Below, one piece after another: positions 18,078-27,379 of a stretch of DNA of 64,000 nucleotides. The notes beneath the pieces were generated by a model. It was not told where the DNA came from and did no database searches. It was given only the letters and a program-made list of their open reading frames with translations. Numbering within the stretch: the stretch's first letter is position 1; the number at the start of each line of letters is the position of its first letter. Source of the stretch: an uncultured Lachnospiraceae bacterium (GTDB taxonomy: Bacteria > Bacillota > Clostridia > Lachnospirales > Lachnospiraceae); assembly GCA_934330725.1 (NCBI GenBank), contig CAKRGM010000003.1, positions 75,557 through 139,556 on the forward strand, given 5' to 3'. The translations under genes and the position numbers were made by a program.

Positions 18078-18653
18078 ATGTATAAGAAGTTTATAACCGG
18101 AGCAGTAGTTGGTATTATGGCAGTGTCACTGGCTGCATGCGGTAATGATAATGCACAAAATCAGGAGAATACTGCAGCTGCCACTGCAACACAGGAAGAG
18201 ACAACTGCAACACAGCAGGAGACAACAACTGCACAGCAGACAACTACAGCTGCTGAGACAACAACTGCAGCAGCCGATAAGAAAGATATTGAGAATATGA
18301 AGACTGTTCTTAAAGAAATCAAGGAAGATGTAAGAGTAGGCACAGCAGGCAGTTCAATGAATGCAGTTAAAGTAGCTGCAGATATGCTTAACTGGGGCGT
18401 CGAAACAAAGCTTTCCGATGAGACTGTCCAGGCTGAAGTGAAGAACTGGTATGCATCTTTATCACAAGATGATAAAGACGACTTTAATGAGGAATTTAAG
18501 AGTGTATATAGTGTTTATAAGCAGCTGATCGGACCAAATGCAGAAAATATCATCAAATCAGTTGATTATGATATTAAGGGATATCCATGGAGCACTGAAC
18601 CGGTACCTGCTATAGAATCAATTAATAAGGCTCTCAGTAGTTCTGCCAGATAA
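18078..18653 (+). CDS. Predicted lipoprotein with Thr/Gln/Ala-rich linker, function unknown
   Basis: This is a 191-residue protein with a type II signal peptide: charged MYKK, a hydrophobic core and lipobox LAAC, giving lipidated Cys21. Residues about 25-70 are low complexity (mostly Thr, Gln, Ala and Glu), a flexible spacer between membrane and the rest. The remaining 120 residues are mostly helical in character, with no recognised domain. The RBS is CGGAGGGTTG before ATG 18078. The product should be anchored on the outer face of the cytoplasmic membrane. It has its own predicted promoter and precedes the trk genes, but nothing ties it to potassium transport. Confidence 0.75.
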   Translation: MYKKFITGAVVGIMAVSLAACGNDNAQNQENTAAATATQEETTATQQETTTAQQTTTAAETTTAAADKKDIENMKTVLKEIKEDVRVGTAGSSMNAVKVAADMLNWGVETKLSDETVQAEVKNWYASLSQDDKDDFNEEFKSVYSVYKQLIGPNAENIIKSVDYDIKGYPWSTEPVPAIESINKALSSSAR

Positions 18654-18718
18654 TGACTGCCGCTGATAAATATTCTTATGGATATAAGTTAACATATGTT
18701 TGAAAGGCATGGATTATT

Positions 18719-20074
18719 ATGAAGATTATTATTGTAGGCTGCGGTAATGTAGGGGCTACGCTTGCAGAACAGCTTAGCAAAGAGAAGCATGATATAACAG
18801 TTATTGATACCAGAGAACAGCTTGTTGAGAGACTGTCAAGCAGCTGTGACATACTTGGGGTCGTTGGAAATGGCGCCAGCTATAGCGTTTTGCAGGAAGC
18901 TAATGTAAATGATGCTGATTTGCTTATAGCTGTTACAGGGTCGGATGAATTAAATCTTTTGTGCTGTCTTTTTGCTAAAAAAGCCGGTGGCTGTAATACA
19001 ATTGCCAGAGTAAGTAATCCTGTATACAGCCGCGAAATAGGCTTTATTAAAGAACAGCTGGGGCTTTCAATGATAATTAATCCACAGCTTGCAGCTGCAA
19101 GAGAAATGGCACGTTTGTTAAAATTTCCGTCAGCATTGTCAATTGATACATTTGCAAAGAGCAGAGTGGAACTTGTAAGCTATCGTATAGAAGGAAACAT
19201 TCCATTGTGTGACATTTCACTTAAGGACCTGATTAGTAAACTTCGTTGTGATGTACTTATTCCGGTTGTTGAACGAAATGATGAGATAATAATTCCAGAT
19301 GGTAAGTTTGTTTTAAAAGAGAAAGATATAATATCAATTGTAGGAACAGAAAAGAAAACAATTGAATTTTTCAAGAAAATAGGTGCCCCTACAACGGCTG
19401 TCAAAAATGCAATGCTTGTAGGAGGCGGAAGAACTTCAATATATCTTGCAAAACAGCTTATTGAAATGGGAATTAAGGTTAAGATTATTGAACGTGATGA
19501 AAAACACTGCAGCGTACTTAGTGAAATGCTTGATAATGCAATGATTATATGCGGTGATGCAACTGATAAGAATCTTCTTCTGGAAGAGGGAATCATGGAT
19601 ACTGATGCATTTGTGGCAACAACTAATTTCGATGAAGAAAACATTATGCTTACACTGTTTGCTAAAAGTGTGTCTAAAGCGAAACTTATAACAAAGGTGC
19701 ATAGAATTACGTATGATGAAATAATTGAAAGTCTTGACGTTGGAAGTACGATTTATCCTAAGTATATTACTGCTGAATATATTATAAAATATGTAAGAGC
19801 CATGAAAAATTCAATTGGAAGTAACATTGAAACATTATACAGGCTCAATGATAACAGAGTTGAAGTATTAGAATTGTATATGAAGGAAGATTCTCCATTG
19901 ACAGGGATACCGATAAAGGATCTTAAGCTTAAACCTAATATTCTTATTGGGTGTGTAACACATAAGGGGCTGGTTACTATTCCTAATGGTCATAGCATCA
20001 TAAACAGAGGTGATACTGTAATTGTTATTACAACAACAACCAGAATTCATGACATTAAGGATATTTTAAGATAA
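18719..20074 (+). CDS. trkA: TrkA potassium uptake regulatory subunit
   Basis: This is a 451-residue cytoplasmic protein with two RCK units in tandem. Each has a Rossmann dinucleotide fold beginning near residue 4 (GCGNVGATLAEQL) and near 229 (GGGRTSIYLAKQL), each followed by a C-terminal ligand-binding subdomain. That is the size and duplication of TrkA, not of the half-size KtrA. It binds NAD(H)/ATP and gates the TrkH membrane subunit encoded next. ATG 18719 follows AAAGG about ten bases upstream. The gap to trkH is short and holds no terminator, so the two are co-transcribed. The assignment is firm. Confidence 0.93.
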   Translation: MKIIIVGCGNVGATLAEQLSKEKHDITVIDTREQLVERLSSSCDILGVVGNGASYSVLQEANVNDADLLIAVTGSDELNLLCCLFAKKAGGCNTIARVSNPVYSREIGFIKEQLGLSMIINPQLAAAREMARLLKFPSALSIDTFAKSRVELVSYRIEGNIPLCDISLKDLISKLRCDVLIPVVERNDEIIIPDGKFVLKEKDIISIVGTEKKTIEFFKKIGAPTTAVKNAMLVGGGRTSIYLAKQLIEMGIKVKIIERDEKHCSVLSEMLDNAMIICGDATDKNLLLEEGIMDTDAFVATTNFDEENIMLTLFAKSVSKAKLITKVHRITYDEIIESLDVGSTIYPKYITAEYIIKYVRAMKNSIGSNIETLYRLNDNRVEVLELYMKEDSPLTGIPIKDLKLKPNILIGCVTHKGLVTIPNGHSIINRGDTVIVITTTTRIHDIKDILR

Positions 20075-20133
20075 AATATTCAGTTCGGGTATGTTGTTTA
20101 TCTTATATTTTTTGATTTTTGGAGCTGTATGTT

Positions 20134-21618
20134 ATGAATTATTCTATGATAAGGTATATATTAAGCAGTGTTCTTGGATTTGAAGGAATATTTCTGCTCC
20201 TTCCCGCATTAGTTGCGGCAATATATAGAGAAAAACAGGGATTTATATTTTTAGCTGTTGCATTATGCTGTATTGTCATTGGCGTGTGTGGAAGAATCCG
20301 TAATCCTAAAAGCAGTGTTTTTTATGCTAAAGAAGGCTTTGCTGCTGTTTCTCTTAGCTGGATTTTATTAAGTATGGCAGGTGCACTGCCATTTTTTCTG
20401 ACAGGAGAGATACCTTCATATATTGATGCGTTATTTGAAACAATTTCCGGATTTACAACAACTGGTGCAAGCGTACTGCCGGATGTTGAAGCACTTTCAA
20501 AAGCAAGTGCATTCTGGAGATGCTTTACCCACTGGATTGGCGGTATGGGAATGCTTGTATTTGTTATGGCTATACTGCCACTGTCACCAGGATCATCAAT
20601 ACATCTTATGAGAGCTGAAAGCCCGGGACCATCTGTAAGCAAGCTGGTACCTAAGCTTAAAAGTACAGCTATGATTCTTTATGGTATATATGTTGTTATT
20701 ACGATAATAGAGGTTATTGCACTTCTGATTGCAGGTATGCCTGTTTATGATTCATTTACAATTTCATTTTCAACAGTAGGAACCGGCGGATTTGGAATTT
20801 TGAATTCCAATGTAGGGTCATACAGTATGGCTGTACAGATTATTCTTACAATATTCATGCTGTTGTGTGCAATTAATTTTAACGTGTATTACCTTTTACT
20901 TGTAAAGAAGTGCAGGGAAGCTTTTTCAAATGATGAAGTTAAATATTTCCTGATTATCGTTTTATCAGCCGCTGTACTTATTACGTTTAATATAAAAGAT
21001 GGATTTTCAAATATTTTCACAGCATTTCAGACAGCGATATTTGAAGTTGCATCAATAATAAGCACGACTGGATTTGTAACGGTTGATTATAATGTATGGC
21101 CTGTATTTTCACAGATGATTATACTTATCCTTATGTTTCTGGGGGCCTGTGCCGGAAGTACTGGTGGCGGATTTAAGATATCAAGATCCCTTATATTGAT
21201 ACGCTCAGTTAAAAATGAAATCATGGCGGTGGTGCATCCAAGAAGCGTGCGTAAGGTAAAGATGAATAAAAGGATTGTTCCGGATAATGTTGTAAAAACA
21301 GTGTTGTGCTATCTTGCAACATATATTATGATTATTATAATTTCATTACTGCTTGTAAGTCTTGGAGGATTTGATGTGACATCGAATTTTACCGCAGTAC
21401 TGACAACACTGAATAATGTTGGTCCCGGGTTAAATGCTGTCGGACCGACCGGTAATTTTGGTGGATTTACGGATTTTTCCAAAATAGTTCTAATGCTTGA
21501 TATGCTTATAGGTCGTTTGGAACTGTTTCCTATGCTTGTGCTCTTTGCACCGGGAATGTGGAAGATTTCATCCAGACGCGCTGAAAGAAAAAAGAAGGCA
21601 ATAAAATTCATTGTCTAA
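20134..21618 (+). CDS. trkH: TrkH potassium transporter membrane subunit
   Basis: This is a 494-residue membrane protein with the four-repeat pore fold of the TrkH/KtrB superfamily. The selectivity-filter loops are visible as TTTGAS, TVGTGGFG, STTGFVT and NNVGPGLN, each with the filter glycine. GCAGSTGGGFK-like sequence (here CAGSTGGGFK) lies before the long loop, as in TrkH. An upstream TTG (20119) would add five residues; ATG 20134 is preferred because GGAG lies nine bases before it. It imports potassium with TrkA. No terminator is seen right after it. Confidence 0.93.
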   Translation: MNYSMIRYILSSVLGFEGIFLLLPALVAAIYREKQGFIFLAVALCCIVIGVCGRIRNPKSSVFYAKEGFAAVSLSWILLSMAGALPFFLTGEIPSYIDALFETISGFTTTGASVLPDVEALSKASAFWRCFTHWIGGMGMLVFVMAILPLSPGSSIHLMRAESPGPSVSKLVPKLKSTAMILYGIYVVITIIEVIALLIAGMPVYDSFTISFSTVGTGGFGILNSNVGSYSMAVQIILTIFMLLCAINFNVYYLLLVKKCREAFSNDEVKYFLIIVLSAAVLITFNIKDGFSNIFTAFQTAIFEVASIISTTGFVTVDYNVWPVFSQMIILILMFLGACAGSTGGGFKISRSLILIRSVKNEIMAVVHPRSVRKVKMNKRIVPDNVVKTVLCYLATYIMIIIISLLLVSLGGFDVTSNFTAVLTTLNNVGPGLNAVGPTGNFGGFTDFSKIVLMLDMLIGRLELFPMLVLFAPGMWKISSRRAERKKKAIKFIV

Positions 21619-21728
21619 GTACAGGTGCGTTAAGGCGTCTGATTATGAATTGAATTTTGTCGGGCGTTATTAAAAAAATGGCAGGTTAAGCAAATACCTG
21701 TTAAATATCATACTTAAAGGAGAAAAAT

Positions 21729-23678
21729 ATGCAAAAAAAGAAAATTTCTGCAAAAATAATGTCATTTTTACTTACATTTGTAATGATAATGACAATGGTA
21801 TCAGCAACTGTGTTTGCCGGAACTAATGACAATCATGCCGGTAAAGTGCGTATTGTTGTAAAAAACGATACATATAAAAGTGAGAATGGAGCTCCATGGA
21901 CTGGTACACTAATTGATACGTGGGTAGATATTGACAGTGAAAGTACCGTAATATCCATGCTTGGTCAGGCCGCTTTACAGACACTTGGCAGTAAAGACAA
22001 AATTGATATACAGGATGGCTCATGGGGAACATATATTAATGGTATCAATGAATTAAGCTCAGGAATGGGAAATTCATGGGCCGGCTGGATGATGCTTAAA
22101 AATGATTCTGTTACACCTAATGGCATTTCTTTTTATTCAGTTGCACAGGGAAATGTTGAAGCAGGAGATGAATTCTCGTTCGAGTATTCACTTAATGGTG
22201 GAAGTGACATTGGTGCAGACTATAGTGACATCAATAATGTAAAACTTGATTCTGTTGATTTTGCCGGGGCAGCATGTTCACCAGCGTTTTCTTCAGATAA
22301 AAAAGAATATGTGCTTACAGCCGGAAAAAATTCGGATTCAATGATGATCATGCCTCATGCAGACAACAGAAACAGAGTTGTAAAGGTTACTGCTGATGGA
22401 AACGAATATAAAAGAAATGATGCAATTCCGGTAAAGGATAACAGTAAGGTTGTCATAACAGTCAGCACAAGTGATGGTACAGATAAAAGCGAATATGTGT
22501 TTAATGTTGTAAAACAAAATACCATATCAAATGAAGATTTTTATAATGGAATGTTAAGTATTATAAATAATGATCTTAACAATGCAACATGTGAATATGG
22601 AGATGAATGGGCAGTGCTTTCAGCAGCGAGAGCCGGTATACTTTCGGAACAGAATAAGAATTCATATTATGACAGCATAAAAAATGTTCTGAATGAAAAT
22701 AAGAGTGTTAATATCGATGATAAGTATCCTGCAACTACTAATGCAAGAGTAACACTTGCGTTAACAGCTATTGGTAAAAATGCAGCATCAGTAGATGGTT
22801 ATAATCTTCTTGAACCATTTTCAGATACATCTGTGTTAGACAAGCAGGGAATTAATGCATATATTTATGCGCTTATCGCTTTTGATTCAAATAAATATGA
22901 TATTCCACAGATTGAGAATAAAGATAATCAGGTTACAAGACAGCTTCTTGTAGATAAAATACTTGCAGCCCAGACTTCTGCAAATGGATGGGACTGGTAC
23001 GGACAAGGCGCTGACCCTGATATGACTTCGATGGCTGTTCAAGCACTTGCACCTTATTATAGCAGCAGTGAAAATGTGAAATCAGCAGTAGATAAAGCTG
23101 TTACAGCGTTATCAGATATGCAGAATCCTAATGGAAGTTATTCAAGCTGGGGAAGTGAAAGTGCATATAGCATGGCTCAGGTAATTACAGCTTTAAGTGC
23201 TGTAAAGATTAATCCTGATAACGATGTGCGTTTTGTAAAAAACGGATATTCAGTAGTAGATGCACTTAAGAATTTCTATATCGCAGGAAAAGGTATTAAA
23301 ACAGCTTATGGTAATAATACAATAGATCCGTATGCCGGAGTGCAGTCTGCGTATTCGCTTGTTGCATTTGAAAGATTTACAAATAATAAAAATTCTCTTT
23401 ATGATATGACAGATGCATTTGAAGTAAAGAAACCTGAAAATGGCAATACGGGTGATACAGGTAATGATGAAATAAAACCGGAAAATCCGACAGCTGGATC
23501 AGGTACAGCTGATGATAGTTCTATAAAGAATGACAGTACTTCTTCTAATGAAACAGCTGGTGCAGAAAGTCCAAAAACTGCGGATGCTTCTGATTATATC
23601 TGCTGGCTTACATTGATGATGTTATCAGTTGCTATGGCAGGAAGTTCATGTGTCATCAGACGAAGGATTGAAAAATAA
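21729..23678 (+). CDS. Surface protein with transcobalamin-like domains and sorting signal
   Basis: This is a 649-residue secreted protein. The signal peptide (1-30) ends near VFAG. A DUF4430 (transcobalamin C-terminal-like) domain spans about 35-150, with SSGMGNSWAGWMMLKND as its hallmark. A cadherin-like beta-sandwich follows (about 165-262). A helical segment of about 270-560 resembles the alpha/alpha-toroid of prenyltransferase/transcobalamin proteins (repeats like DPDMTSMAVQALAPYY and ESAYSMAQVITALSAV). Then comes a Gly/Asn/Thr/Ser-rich linker and a C-terminal SPKTAD, hydrophobic helix and RRRIEK tail, a variant sortase signal. Domain composition matches animal intrinsic factor and transcobalamin with the order reversed. 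Corrinoid binding is an attractive but untested inference. AAGGAG precedes ATG 21729. Confidence 0.75.
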   Translation: MQKKKISAKIMSFLLTFVMIMTMVSATVFAGTNDNHAGKVRIVVKNDTYKSENGAPWTGTLIDTWVDIDSESTVISMLGQAALQTLGSKDKIDIQDGSWGTYINGINELSSGMGNSWAGWMMLKNDSVTPNGISFYSVAQGNVEAGDEFSFEYSLNGGSDIGADYSDINNVKLDSVDFAGAACSPAFSSDKKEYVLTAGKNSDSMMIMPHADNRNRVVKVTADGNEYKRNDAIPVKDNSKVVITVSTSDGTDKSEYVFNVVKQNTISNEDFYNGMLSIINNDLNNATCEYGDEWAVLSAARAGILSEQNKNSYYDSIKNVLNENKSVNIDDKYPATTNARVTLALTAIGKNAASVDGYNLLEPFSDTSVLDKQGINAYIYALIAFDSNKYDIPQIENKDNQVTRQLLVDKILAAQTSANGWDWYGQGADPDMTSMAVQALAPYYSSSENVKSAVDKAVTALSDMQNPNGSYSSWGSESAYSMAQVITALSAVKINPDNDVRFVKNGYSVVDALKNFYIAGKGIKTAYGNNTIDPYAGVQSAYSLVAFERFTNNKNSLYDMTDAFEVKKPENGNTGDTGNDEIKPENPTAGSGTADDSSIKNDSTSSNETAGAESPKTADASDYICWLTLMMLSVAMAGSSCVIRRRIEK

Positions 23679-24647
23679 ATGGTAAACTGGCTGAAAAATA
23701 AAACTAAAAAAACAAAATATCTGACAGGTGTTATTGTACTATTAGTTATTTTAATCTGTGCAGCAACAAGAATATTTGTTTATTCAGGTAGCACAAAAAA
23801 GAATCAGGCAGATACAGAAAAATTATCTGAAGAAAATTCAAAAATGATAGTAAGTGCAGCAGATGATGCTGCACTTATTAATTCACAACTGCATAAAATG
23901 ATTACAGGGGGCAGTGGGGATATATCAGATAATACAGCTGATTCGTCAAATACCGATGAAACATCTGAAAAAAATTCAGGCATTAATGCCCGGGAAAATA
24001 CAGATACTGCATCATCAGACAGCGGTGATGTAAATAACACAGGTGAGGATCATGGCACATCCGGCAGTCATGGGAATTCCGGAAAGTCAGGCGGGAATAC
24101 AGCGGCAAACGCAGGCAGCGGCATAAAAGAAGACACAGGCGGTCAGGACTCCGGCGGAAAAAACAATTCAGCAAATTCTTCTGATACGGGTACACCTAAA
24201 GAGGATAATGCAGGAAACAGTCAGGGCTCATCTTCAGACAATAATCAAAATCAAAAAAAGAAGATTACCTGCAGGATAAAAATTTCATGTGCAAGTATTC
24301 TTGATAATATGGATTCGCTTAAGCCGGAGAAAAAGCAGTATGTACCTTCTGATGGTATTATTTTAAATACGGTAACGGTGACTGTTAATGAACATGAATC
24401 GGTATATGAAGCACTTCGTAATGCCTGCAGCAGTCATGGTATTGCACTTGATTCTGAATATAGTGCCAGATATAAATCAGCATATATACGTGGCATAAAT
24501 AATTTGTATGAAAAAGACTGTTTATCAACATCAGGGTGGATGTACAGTGTTAATGGAGCTTATCCCGGTTATGGATGTGCTTTGTATGAGTTGAAAAATG
24601 GAGATTATATAGAGTGGAATTATACATGCAGGCCGGGCGATATTTAG
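23679..24647 (+). CDS. Membrane-anchored DUF4430 (transcobalamin C-terminal-like) protein
   Basis: This is a 322-residue protein that starts at the base after the preceding stop, so the two are co-translated. A single hydrophobic anchor (about 15-35) follows a positively charged start and should leave the rest outside. Residues about 40-195 are a long Ser/Gly/Asn/Asp/Thr-rich spacer. The C-terminal 125 residues are one DUF4430 domain: KITCRIKISC, a TVTVNEHESVYEALRNAC block and the hallmark SGWMYSVNGAYPGYGCALY. Four or more cysteines in this domain could form disulfides. With the preceding protein it may act on one ligand at the cell surface, one cell-wall linked and one membrane linked. Confidence 0.78.
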   Translation: MVNWLKNKTKKTKYLTGVIVLLVILICAATRIFVYSGSTKKNQADTEKLSEENSKMIVSAADDAALINSQLHKMITGGSGDISDNTADSSNTDETSEKNSGINARENTDTASSDSGDVNNTGEDHGTSGSHGNSGKSGGNTAANAGSGIKEDTGGQDSGGKNNSANSSDTGTPKEDNAGNSQGSSSDNNQNQKKKITCRIKISCASILDNMDSLKPEKKQYVPSDGIILNTVTVTVNEHESVYEALRNACSSHGIALDSEYSARYKSAYIRGINNLYEKDCLSTSGWMYSVNGAYPGYGCALYELKNGDYIEWNYTCRPGDI

Positions 24648-24670
24648 CGTGATATGACTTTTATTGTGTG

Positions 24671-24699
24671 TTGCTTTTTTAAAGCTCATATTTTATAAT
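24671..24699 (+). promoter_or_regulatory. SigA-type promoter for rimO
   Basis: TTGCTT (24671-24676) and TATAAT (24694-24699) are separated by 17 bases, 43 bases before the rimO start. A good match to the housekeeping consensus, and there is no promoter-sized gap elsewhere before rimO. Confidence 0.65.
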
Positions 24700-24741
24700 G
24701 AAGTATAATAAAAAAGAAAAAGATGTAGATGGAGAAAATAA

Positions 24742-26064
24742 ATGAAAATAATGTTTGTTTCACTAGGCTGTGATAAGAATCTTGTTGATACGGAGAATAT
24801 GCTTGGAATTTTAAGAGATCATGGATTTGAATTCACAGATGATGAAACGCAGGCAGATGTTATAGCAGTAAATACATGCTGTTTTATTAATGATGCAAAG
24901 CAGGAGAGTATTGATACAATATTAGATATGGCAGAATACAAGAAAACCGGAAAGTGTAAAGCACTTATTGTATCAGGATGTCTTGCACATCGTTATAAGG
25001 ACGAGATAACGAAAGAAATTCCTGAAGTAGATGCTATAGTAGGAACTTCCTCATATGATAAGATTGCAGAAGTGGTCGACAGCGTTTTAGAAGGAAAAGG
25101 TATAAATAAAGTTGAAGATACTGACAGGATGCCGCAGGTAAGTAATAAGCGTATTGTTACAACCGGAGGGTATTATGAATATTTAAAGATTGCAGAAGGG
25201 TGTGATAAACACTGCACATATTGTATAATAACATCAATACGTGGTAACTACAGAAGTTATCCGTTTGAATACCTTATAGAACAGGCAAAGTATCTTGTAG
25301 AAGGAGGCGCAAAGGAACTTATTCTTGTAGCACAGGAAACTACAATGTATGGAATTGACCTGTATGGAAAAAAGTCACTTCCACAGCTCCTTGAAAAACT
25401 TTCAGAAATTGATGGACTCGAATGGATAAGAATTTTGTATTGTTATCCTGAGGAAATAACAGATGAGCTTATCGATACGATAAAAAGACTTCCTAAGGTC
25501 TGTAATTATCTGGATATGCCGATTCAGCATGCAAGTGACAGAATTTTAAAGAGAATGGGAAGACGAACAAGCAAAGATGAACTTGTTTCTGTTATTGGAA
25601 AACTCAGAAAGAATATACCTGATATTGCGTTAAGAACAACGCTTATTACAGGATTTCCGGGTGAAACAGATGAAGATCAGCAGGAACTGCTTGATTTTGT
25701 TGACAGAATGGAATTTGACAGACTTGGTGTGTTCACATATTCACCGGAAGAGGGAACGCCTGCAGCAAATATGCCTGATCAGATAGATGAAAGCATAAAA
25801 CAGCAAAGACGTGATGAAATAATGCAGCTTCAGCAGCAGGTGTCAATTGATAAGTCAAGTGAATGTATTGATAAGGTAATTGATGTCATGGTTGAGGGTA
25901 AAATTGCAGATGATGACGCATATGTTGGACGTTCATATAAGGATGCACCAAATGTAGACGGTTATGTATTTATTAATACTAATGCGAATCTTATGTCAGG
26001 TGATATCGTAAAGGTAAAAATAACCGGAGCCATGGAATATGATCTGATCGGAGAATTGTGTTAA
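24742..26064 (+). CDS. rimO: RimO, ribosomal protein S12 methylthiotransferase
   Basis: This is a 440-residue radical SAM enzyme that adds a methylthio group to an aspartate of ribosomal protein S12. Three domains are seen. The UPF0004 domain has Cys10 (SLGCDKNLVDTE, the RimO-type start), Cys46 and Cys80 for the auxiliary cluster. The radical SAM domain has CDKHCTYC (Cys154, 158, 161). A C-terminal TRAM domain follows from about 375. The SLGC.KNLVD start separates RimO from MiaB. The RBS is GGAG before ATG 24742. It is followed by pgsA and cinA, the common clostridial order. Confidence 0.93.
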   Translation: MKIMFVSLGCDKNLVDTENMLGILRDHGFEFTDDETQADVIAVNTCCFINDAKQESIDTILDMAEYKKTGKCKALIVSGCLAHRYKDEITKEIPEVDAIVGTSSYDKIAEVVDSVLEGKGINKVEDTDRMPQVSNKRIVTTGGYYEYLKIAEGCDKHCTYCIITSIRGNYRSYPFEYLIEQAKYLVEGGAKELILVAQETTMYGIDLYGKKSLPQLLEKLSEIDGLEWIRILYCYPEEITDELIDTIKRLPKVCNYLDMPIQHASDRILKRMGRRTSKDELVSVIGKLRKNIPDIALRTTLITGFPGETDEDQQELLDFVDRMEFDRLGVFTYSPEEGTPAANMPDQIDESIKQQRRDEIMQLQQQVSIDKSSECIDKVIDVMVEGKIADDDAYVGRSYKDAPNVDGYVFINTNANLMSGDIVKVKITGAMEYDLIGELC

Positions 26065-26106
26065 AAGTGTATTTAATCGGGAAAATAAAGATATAGGAGG
26101 CTAATA

Positions 26107-26649
26107 ATGAATTTACCTAATAGATTAACTATAATAAGAACGGTCATGATACCGTTTTTCCTTATATTTATGTATACCGATTTCTGGGGGAATACTAATA
26201 AAATAATTGCAGTTGCCATATTCATTGCAGCATGTATAACTGATTTCCTTGATGGAAGGATAGCCAGAAAGAAAAATATGGTAACCAATTTTGGAAAGTT
26301 TATGGATCCTCTTGCGGATAAACTTCTGGTATGTTCTGCGTTAATTGCACTTGTTGACCTTGGAAAAGTACAATCCTGGGTAGTTATAGTGATAGTAGCA
26401 AGGGAATTTATTATAAGCGGATTCAGACTGGTTGCATCTGATAGTGGCGTAGTTATAGCAGCAAGCTACTGGGGAAAGTTTAAGACAACATTCCAGATGA
26501 TAATGATAATATTACTGGTTCTTGATATTGACTGGCCATTTATGCCTGTAATTGAGCAGGTTGTAATTTATGTGGCAGTGGCGCTGACAATAATTTCACT
26601 TATTGATTATATAGTAAAAAATCATAAAGTTTTTTCTGAAAAACAATAA
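26107..26649 (+). CDS. pgsA: CDP-diacylglycerol-glycerol-3-phosphate 3-phosphatidyltransferase
   Basis: This is a 180-residue integral membrane enzyme making phosphatidylglycerophosphate, the committed step to phosphatidylglycerol and cardiolipin. The CDP-alcohol phosphotransferase motif DG-x2-AR-x8-G-x3-D-x3-D is complete in residues 49-71 (DGRIARKK..., GKFMDPLAD). Four or five hydrophobic helices surround it. AGGAGG precedes ATG 26107. It lies between rimO and cinA, as in many Clostridia and Bacilli. Confidence 0.93.
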   Translation: MNLPNRLTIIRTVMIPFFLIFMYTDFWGNTNKIIAVAIFIAACITDFLDGRIARKKNMVTNFGKFMDPLADKLLVCSALIALVDLGKVQSWVVIVIVAREFIISGFRLVASDSGVVIAASYWGKFKTTFQMIMIILLVLDIDWPFMPVIEQVVIYVAVALTIISLIDYIVKNHKVFSEKQ

Positions 26650-26696
26650 AAATGATAAATATTATGTAATCAGTAAAACAATGGAGGTTTGGTTTA

Positions 26697-27182
26697 ATGT
26701 GTCAATTAAATATAAATAATCTGGCGGCAGAGACAGTTGCATTGTTAAAAAAGAACAATCTTATTGTTTCTACTGCCGAGTCATGTACAGGAGGGCTGCT
26801 TGCTTCATCAATAGTTGATATTGCGGGCGCCTCGTCTGTTTTTAAGGAAGGATATATTACATATTGTGATGAAGTAAAGAACCGTATACTTGGTGTTACA
26901 CACGAAACTCTTGATAGATATAAAGCAGTAAGCGCGCAGACGGCATGTGAGATGGCTTTTGGTACCCATAAACTTTCAGGCGCAGATATATGTATTAGCA
27001 TTACAGGAGTGGCAGGGCCTGATATTGAAGATGGAAAGCCTGTTGGACTTGTATATATAGGATTATATTTTAATGGTAAAACAAATGCTTTTGAATATAA
27101 TTTTACAGGTGACAGGGAACAAATTAGAAAAAGTACGGTTAAGGAAGCTTTTGAAATAATAAAAAAAGTGGTACAGAAATAG
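26697..27182 (+). CDS. CinA C-terminal domain protein (PncC-type nicotinamide-nucleotide amidase)
   Basis: This is a 161-residue protein consisting only of the CinA C-terminal domain. It lacks the N-terminal MoCF-like half found in full CinA of Bacillus. The conserved STAESCTGG block (active-site Ser in family members) is near 28-36, and ITGVAGPD is near 102-109. Family members hydrolyse NMN to nicotinate mononucleotide. GGAGG at 26683-26687 supports ATG 26697. It lies just before the recA promoter, the usual cinA-recA neighbourhood. Confidence 0.88.
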   Translation: MCQLNINNLAAETVALLKKNNLIVSTAESCTGGLLASSIVDIAGASSVFKEGYITYCDEVKNRILGVTHETLDRYKAVSAQTACEMAFGTHKLSGADICISITGVAGPDIEDGKPVGLVYIGLYFNGKTNAFEYNFTGDREQIRKSTVKEAFEIIKKVVQK

Positions 27183-27288
27183 AAAAAATAAATATGCAAT
27201 ATATACTAAAAATAAATAAAATACATAAAAGGTATTTGCATAAAACTGATAATGTGATAATATGATATTGCATTTATTCCAGTATGCA

Positions 27289-27302
27289 CGAACAAATATT
27301 CG
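27289..27302 (+). promoter_or_regulatory. LexA/SOS box 1 upstream of recA
   Basis: CGAACAAATATTCG matches the Gram-positive LexA box CGAACRNRYGTTCG with one mismatch (A for G in the right half). It lies just upstream of the -35 element. Confidence 0.65.
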
Positions 27303-27310
27303 TTTTCAGC

Positions 27311-27339
27311 TTGACAATTGCCATTCGGTATAATATTAT
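27311..27339 (+). promoter_or_regulatory. recA promoter
   Basis: A consensus TTGACA (27311-27316) and TATTAT (27334-27339) are spaced by 17 bases. The two LexA boxes lie on either side of this promoter, so SOS control is direct in the layout. Confidence 0.75.
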
Positions 27340-27347
27340 AATTACAA

Positions 27348-27361
27348 CGAACAGATGTTCA
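27348..27361 (+). promoter_or_regulatory. LexA/SOS box 2 upstream of recA
   Basis: CGAACAGATGTTCA fits the Gram-positive LexA consensus (GAAC-N4-GTTC core intact). It starts nine bases after the -10 element, over the likely transcription start, where a repressor would block RNA polymerase. Confidence 0.85.
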
Positions 27362-27379
27362 TAAATAAGGAGAGTATAT

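Noticed and set aside
18150..18290. Repetitive ACA/CAG-rich stretch that could look like a microsatellite or CRISPR-like repeat
   Set aside because: It is the Thr/Gln/Ala codons of a lipoprotein linker, with no constant repeat-spacer pattern.
21619..21728. Possible cobalamin riboswitch before the transcobalamin-like genes
   Set aside because: The gap is only about 110 bases, and no B12-box-like or long conserved junction sequence is visible.
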